Source: CAHJXG01 sp965277495
GTDB lineage: Bacteria; Pseudomonadota; Alphaproteobacteria; Acetobacterales; Acetobacteraceae
Length of the DNA stretch: 64,000 nt
Direction: 5' to 3'
Assembly (NCBI GenBank): GCA_965277495.1
Contig: OZ255824.1
Span: forward strand, 124,001-188,000
The notes beneath the pieces were generated by a model, which was given only the letters and a program-made list of their open reading frames with translations, had not been told where the DNA came from and searched no databases. Each line of letters starts with the position of its first letter. The stretch's first letter is position 1. Positions 1-8,368 of the stretch are shown piece after piece. Position numbers and translations under genes: made by a program.

Positions 1-115
1 ACTCGAACACCACGCGTCCGAAGTTTGGATAATCGGCAACGCGAACGAGGGCTTGGGCGTTGGCGAGGCCCGGTGCTGCAAGCAGTATGATGATAAACCA
101 GCGAAAGGCCTTCAT
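1..115 (-). CDS. Secreted protein, N-terminal fragment (flagellar cluster)
   Basis: Only the first 38 codons are in the window; the gene continues past the left edge. The product starts with a clear signal peptide (MKAFRWFIIILLAAPGLANA), followed by a stretch containing VRVADYPNFGRVVFE. That stretch resembles the opening beta-strand of AMIN-like or TPR-containing periplasmic proteins of alphaproteobacterial motility clusters. Its ATG overlaps the stop of the MotE-like gene (ATGA), so it is translationally coupled to the fliL-fliM run. Function cannot be assigned from the fragment. Confidence 0.6.
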   Translation of the reverse strand, partial: MKAFRWFIIILLAAPGLANAQALVRVADYPNFGRVVFE

Positions 116-822
116 CCTTGCGGACCGAGGCTCGGGGCAGCGACGGAGCGGCTGCGCATTTGCGCAAGCCCCGTCGTCGCAGTCCGGGCGCGATCGGGCA
201 GCATCGCGGCAAGTATGAGAGCGGCCTTCGCCTCTTTCATGCGGTCCAGCACCTGCAACAGCACGGGCGTCTCCAAATCATTAAGGATGGTTGCGGCGTC
301 GCGCGGGCGCATGGCCTCATAGGTCTTGACCAGGCCACGCCAATTGGCATCGTCCCGCTCGCGCCGGGTCTGATCGAGCTGTTCCAGGCGGGCCTGCAGC
401 GCAGTCAGCTCCGTGACCCGCTCGGTAAGGCGGCGCTCAGCCGCAACCTGCATGGCTTCCCGCGCGGCCATGGCTTGCTCGCGGCCTTCCAGCACCGTGC
501 GACGGGCACGAAGGTCGAGCAGAACGGCCCGTTCCGCCTCATCGATGGGTGGCTCGGCAGGGGGCGCTGGAGGCGGCGCTGGTGGGGCCACGACGGGTTG
601 GGCGTGATTGGCGTGCCCTTCCGAGCTGTGCGTTGCCGGAGCAGCCTCGTGGGCGGCGGCCTGGGCTGGAGGCAGCATTGCCCGGCTTGCCGTCGCCAAC
701 GCCGCGGGCGCACCGCCAGCAGCCTCTACCAGGTGCGCGCCTTTGAGCGCGAGCAAGCCGGCCATGCCGACGATTGCCATGTGCAGCGTGCGAGGACGCA
801 GCCGCTTGAACCTCCGCATCAT
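112..822 (-). CDS. MotE-like flagellar motor chaperone
   Basis: The 236-residue product has one N-terminal membrane segment (about residues 14-32), an Ala/Pro-rich linker (70-92), a charged coiled coil (about 94-155) and a C-terminal MgtE-N/MotE-like helical domain (160-222, with AMRPRDAATILNDL). MotE proteins are periplasmic chaperones for the stator protein MotC in rhizobia; the equivalent role here is inferred. Two consecutive ATGs (822 and 819) overlap the upstream DUF6468 stop. It lies fourth in the leftward fliL-fliM-DUF6468 run and overlaps the next gene by ATGA. The domain order is convincing; the exact partner is not. Confidence 0.75.
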   Translation of the reverse strand: MMRRFKRLRPRTLHMAIVGMAGLLALKGAHLVEAAGGAPAALATASRAMLPPAQAAAHEAAPATHSSEGHANHAQPVVAPPAPPPAPPAEPPIDEAERAVLLDLRARRTVLEGREQAMAAREAMQVAAERRLTERVTELTALQARLEQLDQTRRERDDANWRGLVKTYEAMRPRDAATILNDLETPVLLQVLDRMKEAKAALILAAMLPDRARTATTGLAQMRSRSVAAPSLGPQG

Positions 823-1265
823 CGGGCCACCCGCAAGGCTTGCTGCAAGTCGCGTTCCGCCTTGCTGCGCGGGCGTGGCAGGTCCGGATCGGCGTGGGCC
901 ACGGCGCCCACGAGTTCCCGCGTATGCGAGGTATCGATCGCGCGGCCCGCACGGACGAGCCGTTCCAGGCGGTCGGCCAGATGCTCGCCCCGCTCGGCCA
1001 GGAAAGCGAGATCGTCTTTTAGCACGGCCGCGCCTTCGAGCTTGCGGGCCAGTTGCAGCGCCGTCTCCTGGGTCACGCTATGCAGCTTATCAAGGCCGGC
1101 CTCCGCTTGCCGGGCGCTGTTGTCGAACCCGGCCACCGCCTCCCCCAGCGCCGTGCGGTCGCGGCGCAGGCCGCCCAACGCACGCTCCAGCTTGACGGCG
1201 TGCGTCAGGGTCAAGCCCAGCAAAACGATCAAAACGCACTCCAACAGCCAGTCCATGCCACCCAT
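819..1265 (-). CDS. DUF6468 flagellar-cluster membrane protein
   Basis: The 148-residue protein has an N-terminal membrane segment (LLECVLIVLLGLTLTHAV, about 6-23) followed by a long alpha-helical, coiled-coil-prone region to about residue 110. This is the usual architecture of the DUF6468 family, found downstream of fliM in alphaproteobacteria. No enzymatic motif is visible. It may start at 1265 or at the second Met four codons in (1256). It sits between fliM and the MotE-like gene, overlapping the latter, so a role in flagellar basal-body or motor assembly is inferred from context only. Confidence 0.7.
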   Translation of the reverse strand: MGGMDWLLECVLIVLLGLTLTHAVKLERALGGLRRDRTALGEAVAGFDNSARQAEAGLDKLHSVTQETALQLARKLEGAAVLKDDLAFLAERGEHLADRLERLVRAGRAIDTSHTRELVGAVAHADPDLPRPRSKAERDLQQALRVAR

Positions 1266-1291
1266 TTTGGGATCCCTTGCGATGTTTACGG

Positions 1292-2323
1292 TTAGGTTTC
1301 GTTTTGAATGGCCAGGTCGCGGCGCGGCGCGGCGCTAGGCGGCGCCACCGCGTCTTCGATGCGGACCGCGACGCGGTTCTTGCGACGTCCGATCCGCCCA
1401 TCAAACAGCGGAACGTTGCCACAGCGCACCTGCACCGGCGCGCCGGGCCCGGCCGTCAGGATGATGCGGCTACCGACCTCCAGCGCCATCACGTCCGATA
1501 GACGCATTTCCTGCTCGTCCAGCACGACGTCGAGTTCGACCTCAGTGCTCCATAGCTCCTCGGCCAAGTGGCTTTCCCAGATGCTGTCGCGGCCGAACCG
1601 CTCACCCATGAATTGCTGGAGGAGCAGTTCGCGCACCGGCTCCAGGGTGGCGTATGGCAGCAGCAGCTCCAGCCGGCCGCCGCGGTCCTCCATGTCGACG
1701 CGCAGGCGCACCAGCACGGCGGCATTGGACAATCGGGAAATGGTGGCGAAACGCGGGTTCACCTCCAGCCGCTCGAACTTGAAGTTGACCGGGCTGAGCG
1801 GCTCGAAGCTGGCGGAGAGGTCGTGCAGCACGAGCTGGATCAGCCGTTCGACCAGGGTGCGCTCGATGGTGGTGTAGGGCCGGCCCTCGATCCGCATGGC
1901 AGCGGTGCCGCGCCGCCCGCCCAGCAGCACGTCGACGATCGAGTAGATCAGTGCACTGTCGATCACCATCAGGCCGTAGTTGTCCCACTCTTCGGCCTTG
2001 AACACGGCGAGCATGGCCGGCAGCGGGATGCTGTTGAGGTAATCGCCGAAACGAAGCGAGACGATGTTGTCAATCGCGACCTCGACGTTGTCGCTGGTGA
2101 AGTTGCGCAAGGACGTGCTCATGATCCGCACCAGGCGGTCGAACACGATCTCCAGCATCGGCAGGCGTTCGTAGGAAACAAGCCCGGAGCTGATGATGCG
2201 CTGCATGCCGGACTGCTCGGGGCCGCCGGCGGCGTTGTCGCCAAAGCCGAGCAGGCTGTCGATCTCGGCCTGCTCCAGCACGCGGCCGGGAGTGTCCTCC
2301 ATGGTGGGCAAAGCGCCACTCAT
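1292..2323 (-). CDS. fliM: Flagellar motor switch protein FliM
   Basis: FliM is the middle component of the C-ring (rotor switch); it binds phosphorylated CheY and contacts FliG and FliN. The N-terminus carries the CheY-binding motif in the form EIDSLLGF (residues 20-27). The central CheC-like domain follows (about 45-230), and the C-terminus holds a FliN/SpoA-like domain (about 250-330, with GSRIILTAGPGAPVQVRCG). Length (343) is normal for the family. Its ATG overlaps the fliL stop (ATGA), so it is co-transcribed and coupled with fliL and with the downstream DUF6468 and MotE-like genes. Confidence 0.95.
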   Translation of the reverse strand: MSGALPTMEDTPGRVLEQAEIDSLLGFGDNAAGGPEQSGMQRIISSGLVSYERLPMLEIVFDRLVRIMSTSLRNFTSDNVEVAIDNIVSLRFGDYLNSIPLPAMLAVFKAEEWDNYGLMVIDSALIYSIVDVLLGGRRGTAAMRIEGRPYTTIERTLVERLIQLVLHDLSASFEPLSPVNFKFERLEVNPRFATISRLSNAAVLVRLRVDMEDRGGRLELLLPYATLEPVRELLLQQFMGERFGRDSIWESHLAEELWSTEVELDVVLDEQEMRLSDVMALEVGSRIILTAGPGAPVQVRCGNVPLFDGRIGRRKNRVAVRIEDAVAPPSAAPRRDLAIQNET

Positions 2324-2826
2324 TGGACCAGCAGTTCGGTGAACAACACGTTCAGCACATGGGCGGGGTTGGCGGCGATGTTGGTGCGGGCGACGAGTTC
2401 CTCGCGCAAGCGGTAGGTGCCGGCGGTTCCTCGCAATTCTTCGGGACGCATTTCGCGCAGATAGGTCTGGAACAGGTCGAGCACGCGGGGCATTGCGGCT
2501 TGGACGGCCGCCTGATCCTCGGGGCGGGACAGCTCGAGCTTGGCCTTTAGTTTGATGAAAGCAGTCCGGCGGGGGCCGGCGTTGAGGTTCGCGACGATAT
2601 CCGGCAAGTCCAGGAACACCGGCGCGGGTGCAGCCTTGGCCTCGACGGCGTGTGCTTCTTCATGGTGCGATGAATGAGGCAGCAGCCCGGTGAACCAGGC
2701 AGCGCCGCCGCCCCCTGCAAGTAGCAGGACGACGCCAGCGACCAGCAGCAGCTTGCGCTTGCCTTTCGGCTTGCCGGGCGCGCCGTCCGCCCCTGTTGAG
2801 TCCGTGGTCGCTGCTGATGCGGTCAT
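2320..2826 (-). CDS. fliL: Flagellar basal body-associated protein FliL
   Basis: The 168-residue protein has a short Lys-rich cytoplasmic tail, one membrane segment (about 28-48, LLLVAGVVLLLAGGGGAAWF) and a periplasmic FliL domain ending in LNVLFTELLVQ, the typical FliL C-terminus. FliL surrounds the stator at the inner membrane and stabilises motor output. The start at 2826 is preferred over the in-frame ATG at 2847 because AAGGAG lies at good spacing before it. It is the first gene of the leftward fliL-fliM run and is divergent from flgF. Confidence 0.92.
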   Translation of the reverse strand: MTASAATTDSTGADGAPGKPKGKRKLLLVAGVVLLLAGGGGAAWFTGLLPHSSHHEEAHAVEAKAAPAPVFLDLPDIVANLNAGPRRTAFIKLKAKLELSRPEDQAAVQAAMPRVLDLFQTYLREMRPEELRGTAGTYRLREELVARTNIAANPAHVLNVLFTELLVQ

Positions 2827-2984
2827 ACCGTTGCTCCTTGCCGGCATGTTGCGCCGGAATTATTAACGAATCGTTGCGTTTTTGGTGGGATAATCGTCGC
2901 AACGACCCGGCATGAAGCGCCGCGTCGGCATGATGTGCCGAGTGATCAGACGGCTGCCATCCCGTTGTTGCTGGGGATTGGAGG

Positions 2985-2999
2985 TGGCACGACGATTGC
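2985..2999 (+). promoter_or_regulatory. Sigma-54 promoter of flgF operon
   Basis: The sequence TGGCACGACGATTGC matches the sigma-54 (RpoN) -24/-12 consensus TGGCACG-N4-TTGC at every fixed position. It lies 32 bp upstream of the flgF ATG, placing the start of transcription about 10-15 bp before the Shine-Dalgarno AGGAG. Class II/III flagellar genes of alphaproteobacteria are commonly RpoN-dependent. A FlbD-type activator site was not identified. Confidence 0.85.
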
Positions 3000-3031
3000 G
3001 GAGCCTGCAACGAAGCCAGGAGCCGACCACC

Positions 3032-3772
3032 ATGGAAGTGCCGAGTTACATCGCCCTGTCGCGGCTAGTGGCGCAGAGCCGTGCGCTGGAAGTCACAGCG
3101 ACGAACATGGCCAACGCCAACACGCCTGGCTTCAAGGCCGGGCGCGTGCTGTTCAGCGACTGGTTGAGCCAGCAGACGGGCGCCGACGCGCCACGCGGCG
3201 GACGGACGGTGGCGTTCGTGCAGGACCGTGCGACCTATCGGGACCGGCAGGCCGGACCGGTGCAGGCAACGGGCAACCCGTTCGATATCGCGATCAGCGG
3301 TGACGGGTTTTTCAGCGTGGACACGCCGCGCGGCCCCCGGCTGACGCGGGCCGGGCGGTTCACGCCGATGACGGACGGGCGTCTAGGCGATGCGGATGGC
3401 AATGCGTTGCTGGACACTGCCGGGCAGCCAGTCCGGATTGGCGCAGCCGATACCCGTGTGGTCATCGCGGCGGACGGCACCATCAGCAGCGAGAACGGCC
3501 GTTTGGGCCGCATCGGCGTCGTGCAGCCTACGGACGCGATGCGCATGACGGCCGAGGGTGCGCGGACGTTGCGAGCCGATGCCGCGACCGCGCCGGTGGA
3601 CAAGCCGCAGATTATCCAAGGCGCCGTTGAGGACAGCAACGTGCAGCCGGTGCTGGAGATGACCCGCATGATGGCCGACCTGCGCGAGTTCCAGTTCACG
3701 ACGCAGTTCGTGCAGGGCGAGGCCGACCGGCAGCAGTCCTCGATCGACAAGCTGACGCAGCACATAGGATAA
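3032..3772 (+). CDS. flgF: Flagellar proximal rod protein FlgF
   Basis: FlgF forms part of the proximal rod of the basal body. The 246-residue product has the axial-protein N-terminal motif ANANTPGFKA (about 28-37) and a central FlgE/F/G-like domain with ISGDGFFSV. The C-terminal helix region (DSNVQPVLEMTRMMADLREFQ) is the conserved axial signature. The start at 3032 is chosen over an upstream in-frame ATG because it follows CCAGGAG and sits just after the sigma-54 promoter. It heads the flgF-flgG-flgA-flgH operon, with flgG starting 13 bp downstream. Confidence 0.95.
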   Translation: MEVPSYIALSRLVAQSRALEVTATNMANANTPGFKAGRVLFSDWLSQQTGADAPRGGRTVAFVQDRATYRDRQAGPVQATGNPFDIAISGDGFFSVDTPRGPRLTRAGRFTPMTDGRLGDADGNALLDTAGQPVRIGAADTRVVIAADGTISSENGRLGRIGVVQPTDAMRMTAEGARTLRADAATAPVDKPQIIQGAVEDSNVQPVLEMTRMMADLREFQFTTQFVQGEADRQQSSIDKLTQHIG

Positions 3773-3785
3773 GGGACGCAATTTC

Positions 3786-4571
3786 ATGAGATCACTCGAC
3801 ATCGCCGGGACCGGAATGCAGGCCCAGCAGACCAACGTGGAAGTCATTTCCAACAACATCGCCAACATGACGACGACCGGGTTCAAGCGGCGGCGGGCGG
3901 AGTTCCAGGATTTGATTTATCAAAATCTGCGCCGGGTCGGGTCAAACAGCAGCGATACCGGAACGGTGGTGCCCTCGGGCGCCCAGGTCGGCCTCGGGGT
4001 GAAAACCGCCGCGATTTACCGGATCAACGAACAGGGCAACCTGCAGCAGACCAGCAACAGCCTGGACGTGGCAATCCAGGGCCATGGCTTCTTTCAGGTG
4101 ACGATGCCGAGCGGGGAGACGGCGTTCACCCGGGACGGCACGTTCGGGTTGTCGCCGGATGGGCAGATCGTCACCGCGGACGGTTATCCGATCGCCCCCG
4201 GCATCACCGTGCCGGCCAACGCCCTCGACGTCACGATCAACGCGGGCGGCGAGGTGCAGGTCAAGATCGACGGCACGACGGCGCCGCAGACGGTCGGGAC
4301 CCTGCAGATCGCGGCGTTCGCCAACGACGCCGGGCTGGAGGCGCAGGGCAACAACCTGCTGATGGCCAGCGCGGCGTCGGGCAATCCGGTCACCGGCGTG
4401 CCGGGATCGCCGGGGTTCGGCAGCGTGATGCAGGGCTTTGTCGAGACCTCGAACGTGAACGTCGTATCAGAAATCACCAACCTTATCACTGCACAGCGCG
4501 CCTATGAGATGAACAGCCGGGTGATCACGACCAGCGACCAGATGCAATCCACGTTGACGAACTTGCGGTGA
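3786..4571 (+). CDS. flgG: Flagellar distal rod protein FlgG
   Basis: FlgG is the distal rod protein of the flagellar axle. The 261-residue length is the family norm. Conserved features are NIANMTTTGFKRRRAEF near residues 25-41 and the insert YQNLRRVGSNSS, diagnostic for FlgG over FlgF. GHGFFQV lies mid-protein and FVETSNVNVVSEITNLI at the C-terminal helix. It overlaps the start region of flgA, showing tight operon packing behind flgF. Confidence 0.97.
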   Translation: MRSLDIAGTGMQAQQTNVEVISNNIANMTTTGFKRRRAEFQDLIYQNLRRVGSNSSDTGTVVPSGAQVGLGVKTAAIYRINEQGNLQQTSNSLDVAIQGHGFFQVTMPSGETAFTRDGTFGLSPDGQIVTADGYPIAPGITVPANALDVTINAGGEVQVKIDGTTAPQTVGTLQIAAFANDAGLEAQGNNLLMASAASGNPVTGVPGSPGFGSVMQGFVETSNVNVVSEITNLITAQRAYEMNSRVITTSDQMQSTLTNLR

Positions 4572-5545
4572 TGGTCATGAAAACCTTGGCGGTTCTGCTT
4601 GCGTGTTGCGCGCTTCCGGCGGAAGCGGCCACGTTGCGGCCATTCACCACCCTGTCCGGCCCGGTCGTGACATTGGCGGACATATGGGATGGCGGCGGCG
4701 ACCGGGCACTCGGCCCCTCCCCCGCACCCGGCGCGCGCATCACCGTCGAGGCGCGGCAGTTGGAGGCGATCGCCCGGCAGTTCGGCGTCGAGTGGCGGCC
4801 AGAAAGCGCGGGAGACCGCGTGGTGCTGGACCGGCCCGGCCGCGCGTTGGGCCGGGACGACGTGATTGGGCCGTTGCGTGCAGCGCTGGCGACAGCGGGT
4901 GCGCCGCGGGATGGTGACCTGGAGCTGCCAGGCTTCACGGCGCCGATGATAGGCCTGAGCGCCGCGGCATCGGCGGACGTGACGCAATTGGAGTTCGACG
5001 GCGGAACCGGACGGTTCACCGCGTTGGTCAGCGTCGTCGCCGATGGCGCGCCGGCAGCGCAAATGCGCCTGTCGGGCCGCATGCTGGAAATGACCGAGCT
5101 GCCGATGCCGCGCCGCCGTATGATGCCCGGCGACGTGGTTGGGGCCAGCGATCTCGAATGGGTCCGGCTGCGGGCCACCCAGGCAAAGGGCGATGTCGTG
5201 CGTGCGATGCGCGATGCCGTCGGCCTGGCTTTGCGCCACGCTGTGCAGCCAGGGCAGCCGATCCTGCTCGTGGACCTCGGCCGCCCGATGGTGGTGCAAA
5301 AGGGGACGCCGATGCTGCTGGCGCTCGACAGCCCTGGCATCCAGTTGACCGCCCAGGGGGTCGCGATGGAGCCGGCAGGGCTCGGCGAGATGGTGCATGT
5401 GCTGAACCCGGCCTCGCGTGTCGTCGTCGAGGCGGAGGTCACTGGGCCGGGCCGGGCGCGGGTGCTGCCGGGCACCTCGCCTTTGAATGCCACCGGGCTG
5501 TTGCCGGTTGCGTCACGATCCCTGTCGCAGGTGGCGTCGCGATGA
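4571..5545 (+). CDS. flgA: Flagellar P-ring assembly chaperone FlgA
   Basis: FlgA is a periplasmic chaperone for P-ring (FlgI) assembly. The product (about 324 residues) has a signal peptide (KTLAVLLACCALPAEA) and a C-terminal SAF domain with GDVVGASDLEW and the FlgA-typical VVQKGTPMLL and VVEAEVTGPGRARVLP. GTG at 4568, ATG at 4571 and ATG at 4577 are all possible starts; no strong ribosome site separates them, and the first overlaps the flgG stop. It is followed by flgH with an ATGA overlap. Confidence 0.93.
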   Translation: MVMKTLAVLLACCALPAEAATLRPFTTLSGPVVTLADIWDGGGDRALGPSPAPGARITVEARQLEAIARQFGVEWRPESAGDRVVLDRPGRALGRDDVIGPLRAALATAGAPRDGDLELPGFTAPMIGLSAAASADVTQLEFDGGTGRFTALVSVVADGAPAAQMRLSGRMLEMTELPMPRRRMMPGDVVGASDLEWVRLRATQAKGDVVRAMRDAVGLALRHAVQPGQPILLVDLGRPMVVQKGTPMLLALDSPGIQLTAQGVAMEPAGLGEMVHVLNPASRVVVEAEVTGPGRARVLPGTSPLNATGLLPVASRSLSQVASR

Positions 5546-6270
5546 GGGCCTTGATGGCGGTCTTGCTGCTGCTACCGGGCTGCGGCGCGTTGACCCGGCT
5601 TTCGGAGGTTGGGCGTCCGCCCACCATGACGCCGAGCGGCGACCCAACAGCCGATCCGGCGTATCGCCCGGTCAGCCTGCCGATGCCGCGTCCGCAAGCG
5701 GCGCCGGCTGAGGCGAACAGCCTTTGGCGATCAGGCAGCCGCGCGTTCTTCCGGGATCAGCGGGCTGCGGCGGTTGGCGACATCGTGACGATCTTGGTCA
5801 ACATCACGGACGGCGCTGATCTCAAGAACCAGTCGAACGAAGGGCGCACCGGACAGGAGAGCATGGGGCTGCCCAACCTGCTCGGGTTCGAGTCCGCCTT
5901 GCCCCGGCTGTTGGCCAAGGCGGTGAACGCGAAAGAGTTGGTGTCGGCCAACAGCGCGGGCAACGCGACTGGCAGCGGCGCGATCAAGCGGGCGGAAACC
6001 GTGACACTGCGGCTCGCAGGCGTAATTGTGCAGGCGCTCCCCAATGGCAATCTGGCCGTGGCGGCGCGCCAAGAGGTGCGGGTGAACAGCGAATTGCGGG
6101 AGCTGCAGGTCAGCGGCGTGATCCGCCCACAGGACATCGCCAGCGACAACACCGTGCGGCATGACCGGCTGGCGGAGGCTCGGATCGCCTATGGCGGCCG
6201 TGGGCAGATCTCGGACGTGCAGCGTCCGCGCTATGGGCAGCAGTTACTGGACGTGTTGCTGCCGTTCTAG
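5542..6270 (+). CDS. flgH: Flagellar L-ring lipoprotein FlgH
   Basis: FlgH is the outer-membrane lipoprotein of the L-ring. The start (ATG overlapping the flgA TGA) gives a short lipoprotein signal with lipobox LLPGC and lipidated Cys14. The 242-residue body contains conserved FlgH segments: GDIVTILVNITDGA, NGNLAVAARQEVRVN, LQVSGVIRPQDIASDNTV, and the C-terminal DVQRPRYGQQLLDVLLPF. It is the last gene of the flgFGAH operon. The following gene is on the opposite strand, and the 22-bp gap shows no strong hairpin. Confidence 0.95.
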   Translation: MRALMAVLLLLPGCGALTRLSEVGRPPTMTPSGDPTADPAYRPVSLPMPRPQAAPAEANSLWRSGSRAFFRDQRAAAVGDIVTILVNITDGADLKNQSNEGRTGQESMGLPNLLGFESALPRLLAKAVNAKELVSANSAGNATGSGAIKRAETVTLRLAGVIVQALPNGNLAVAARQEVRVNSELRELQVSGVIRPQDIASDNTVRHDRLAEARIAYGGRGQISDVQRPRYGQQLLDVLLPF

Positions 6271-6292
6271 GATGCGCTCACTGGGATTAAGC

Positions 6293-7606
6293 TTACGCCT
6301 CCTTCGCAAGCACGGGGCGGAATGCGTCGCTCGCTTTCTTGAGCTCGGTTGCCGGGTCAGCGCCGCCAACGATGTTGGTGAGCGCTATGCCGATGGTGTC
6401 GCGGAACTCGGTCACCGGCACGATCTCGGGCAGGCCGGACCGGGCGATGCGCAGGCTGGTGAGCGTCGTGTCGAACCACTCCTGCGGGAATACGCTGGCC
6501 TTGACGATGGCGGGGTCCTGGTACGAGCTGGCGCGGGGCGGCGTGCCGGCGCCGGTGCGGAGCCATTCGGGGAACATAGCCTTGCTGGTGGCCCACTGGA
6601 CATAGAGCCAGGCAGCGGTCTTGTTCTTGCTGGCGGCGGGAATGCCGATGCCGTCGATGAAGGTGGCGCTTTGCTGCGCCTTTGGCCCCATCGGGATCGG
6701 CGCAAAACCCACCTTGCCGACAATCTTCGATTTGCTGGGGTCGACGAGCGGCGCCGAGAAACCAATGCCGTCCCACCACATCGCGGCGCGGCCCTGGCTG
6801 AAGGTGGTCTGGCACTCGCTCCAATTATAGCCGACCGAGCCCTGGGGGGCGTAGTCGCGCATGATCTTTTGATACCAAGCGGCGGCCTCGATTGCGGCGG
6901 GGCTGTCGGTCAGCAGGGTCTTGCCATCGGCCGACAGCGTCTCCTGATCCCAGCCGAGCAGGATGTTGTCATATAGCACGACGTTGGCGTTCTTCAGGCC
7001 GCGGCCGGTAAAGCCATACACGCCTTTCGCCTTGTCGGTCAGGCGCTCGGCGGCAACCATGATCTCGTCATAGGTTTTTGGCGGCGCTAGCTTGGCCGCG
7101 TCGAACATCTCGCGGTTGTAATACAGGATGAACAGGTCTTGGTTGAACGGCAGCACGTTTATGCGGCCATCGGCCCCGGTAGCGGCCCGGATCGTGGCGG
7201 CGCTGAAGTCGTCCATGTCCAAGCCTGGGGCGGTGACGGCGGGGTTGGCGATCCACGGGCGCAGGTCCTCCATCCAACGGCCCTTCTCGATCAGCCGCTT
7301 CTGCACGTGCATGGCGACGTTCACGACGTCGAAGCTGGGCCGTCCGGACGCCATCTCAATCGCGACCTTGGGGCGCTGCTGCTGTTCGGGGATCTGCTCC
7401 GCGCCCACGCGAATTCCAGTAAGCTCCTCGAATTCCTTCTGATGCGCCTGCAGCACGTCGCCACGGGGAGATTTGGCGAGGTTGACCTCGATCTTGGCGC
7501 CCTTCGCCTGTTTCCAGTCGAACGCGCTTTGCGCATTGGCGCGACCGATGATCGCAGGCGCGGCGAGCGCGGCGGTGGCTGCCAGCAGAGTGCGGCGGCG
7601 AAGCAT
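6293..7606 (-). CDS. Extracellular solute-binding protein (family 1, sugar-type)
   Basis: The 437-residue protein begins with a Tat-like signal (LRRRTLLAATAALAAP...IIGRANA). The remainder has the architecture of family 1 periplasmic binding proteins for sugars or polyols: FEELTGIRVGAEQ, NVLPFNQDLFILYYNREMFD, AAWYQKIMRDYAPQG, and a C-terminal repeat-type ending. It would capture substrate in the periplasm for an ABC permease. No permease or ATPase gene lies next to it, so it is an orphan, inserted between flagellar operons. The ligand is unknown. Confidence 0.85.
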   Translation of the reverse strand: MLRRRTLLAATAALAAPAIIGRANAQSAFDWKQAKGAKIEVNLAKSPRGDVLQAHQKEFEELTGIRVGAEQIPEQQQRPKVAIEMASGRPSFDVVNVAMHVQKRLIEKGRWMEDLRPWIANPAVTAPGLDMDDFSAATIRAATGADGRINVLPFNQDLFILYYNREMFDAAKLAPPKTYDEIMVAAERLTDKAKGVYGFTGRGLKNANVVLYDNILLGWDQETLSADGKTLLTDSPAAIEAAAWYQKIMRDYAPQGSVGYNWSECQTTFSQGRAAMWWDGIGFSAPLVDPSKSKIVGKVGFAPIPMGPKAQQSATFIDGIGIPAASKNKTAAWLYVQWATSKAMFPEWLRTGAGTPPRASSYQDPAIVKASVFPQEWFDTTLTSLRIARSGLPEIVPVTEFRDTIGIALTNIVGGADPATELKKASDAFRPVLAKEA

Positions 7607-7954
7607 GTGGTTCTCCCTAAGCGGCCTCTGATGGGCCTGGCAGGGAGATTATGCGGAACGAAGGACGGGCGGAAGTGGTTTGTTGCAAGGCCGGTCCTGC
7701 CCTGCCGTTCCAGCCTTCGGCAAGGCCCACCGCGGCTTTGAGTCCCGCCTTGCCTGGGCCGACATGACCGACTTTGTCACTCGGCCTACCTCACGCGGAT
7801 CGGAACGCACCGTCGAAACCTTGCTAGGCTTCGCCGTTGCTCCCTTTGACACGGGATGCGGAACAGACGCCTTTTTGCTGCGGCTGGCGGCCGGTAGTCC
7901 CCCAGCCCGCTTCGGCGCGGGAGCGGTGGCGGGCGCGGCGCGATCGGTGGCGGG
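7607..7954. other. Intergenic region, no gene supported
   Basis: These 348 bases lie between the solute-binding protein start and the end of the small leftward hypothetical gene. Overlapping frames are open on both strands, as expected at this GC content, but none has a credible start or recognisable product. The side next to the solute-binding protein must carry its promoter. No strong hairpin or repeat was seen. Confidence 0.5.
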
Positions 7955-8293
7955 CTACTCGACCTCTGCTGGCGCGTCGGACGCGTCCACATCTTTCCCG
8001 AGTTGCTCCGTGACCCGCTTCAGCGCATTCGCGAGCACTTGCTGCTTTGCGATCGTCCCGAGATCGTCACGTGCCGGGGTGACGCCGCGCGGTTCAGCCT
8101 TGCCGCGCATTTCACGGCGCTGCTGCCCCGCAATGGTGCGTGCCCGGTCGCGCGCCTCCCGCAGGCGGCGGGCCAGCGCCTGCAAATCGTGGCGGGAAAG
8201 CCCAGCGATGGCTGGCTGCAGGGTGAGGGCCACTGCCTCCTGTTCCGCGCCGGTCAGCAGCCGAGCCTCGTCAGCATTCAAATTCCCACTCAT
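7955..8293 (-). CDS. Hypothetical protein, basic and helical
   Basis: The 112-residue product begins MSGNLNADEARLLTGAEQEAV and contains a strongly basic stretch (LARRLREARDRARTIAGQQRREMRG, quoted only in part: LARRLREARDRAR). A second helix follows (TIAKQQVLANALKRVTEQL). No family is recognised; the composition suggests a small soluble helical, possibly nucleic-acid-contacting protein. The start at 8293 is preferred over the longer frame because GGGAGA precedes it. It lies downstream of aqpZ in the same direction, separated by a strong hairpin. Confidence 0.6.
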   Translation of the reverse strand: MSGNLNADEARLLTGAEQEAVALTLQPAIAGLSRHDLQALARRLREARDRARTIAGQQRREMRGKAEPRGVTPARDDLGTIAKQQVLANALKRVTEQLGKDVDASDAPAEVE

Positions 8294-8315
8294 GAGCGTA
8301 TCTCCCTCTAGACGG

Positions 8316-8344
8316 TGCGGCCGGCCCTTGGCGGGCCGGCCGCA
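8316..8344 (-). terminator. GC hairpin downstream of aqpZ
   Basis: A perfect 12-bp inverted repeat (TGCGGCCGGCCC, 5-base loop, then its complement) lies 25 bp after the aqpZ stop codon and before the start of the next leftward gene. It has no U-tract on either side, so it may be a transcript-stabilising or Rho-associated hairpin rather than a classical intrinsic terminator. Confidence 0.5.
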
Positions 8345-8368
8345 TTGAGCACCAGGCCGCAATCGGCG

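Noticed and set aside
118..1338. Long open frame on the plus strand opposite the motE-like and DUF6468 genes.
   Set aside because: Arg/Ala/Gly-rich composition without start signal; it is the GC-driven shadow of the genes on the other strand.
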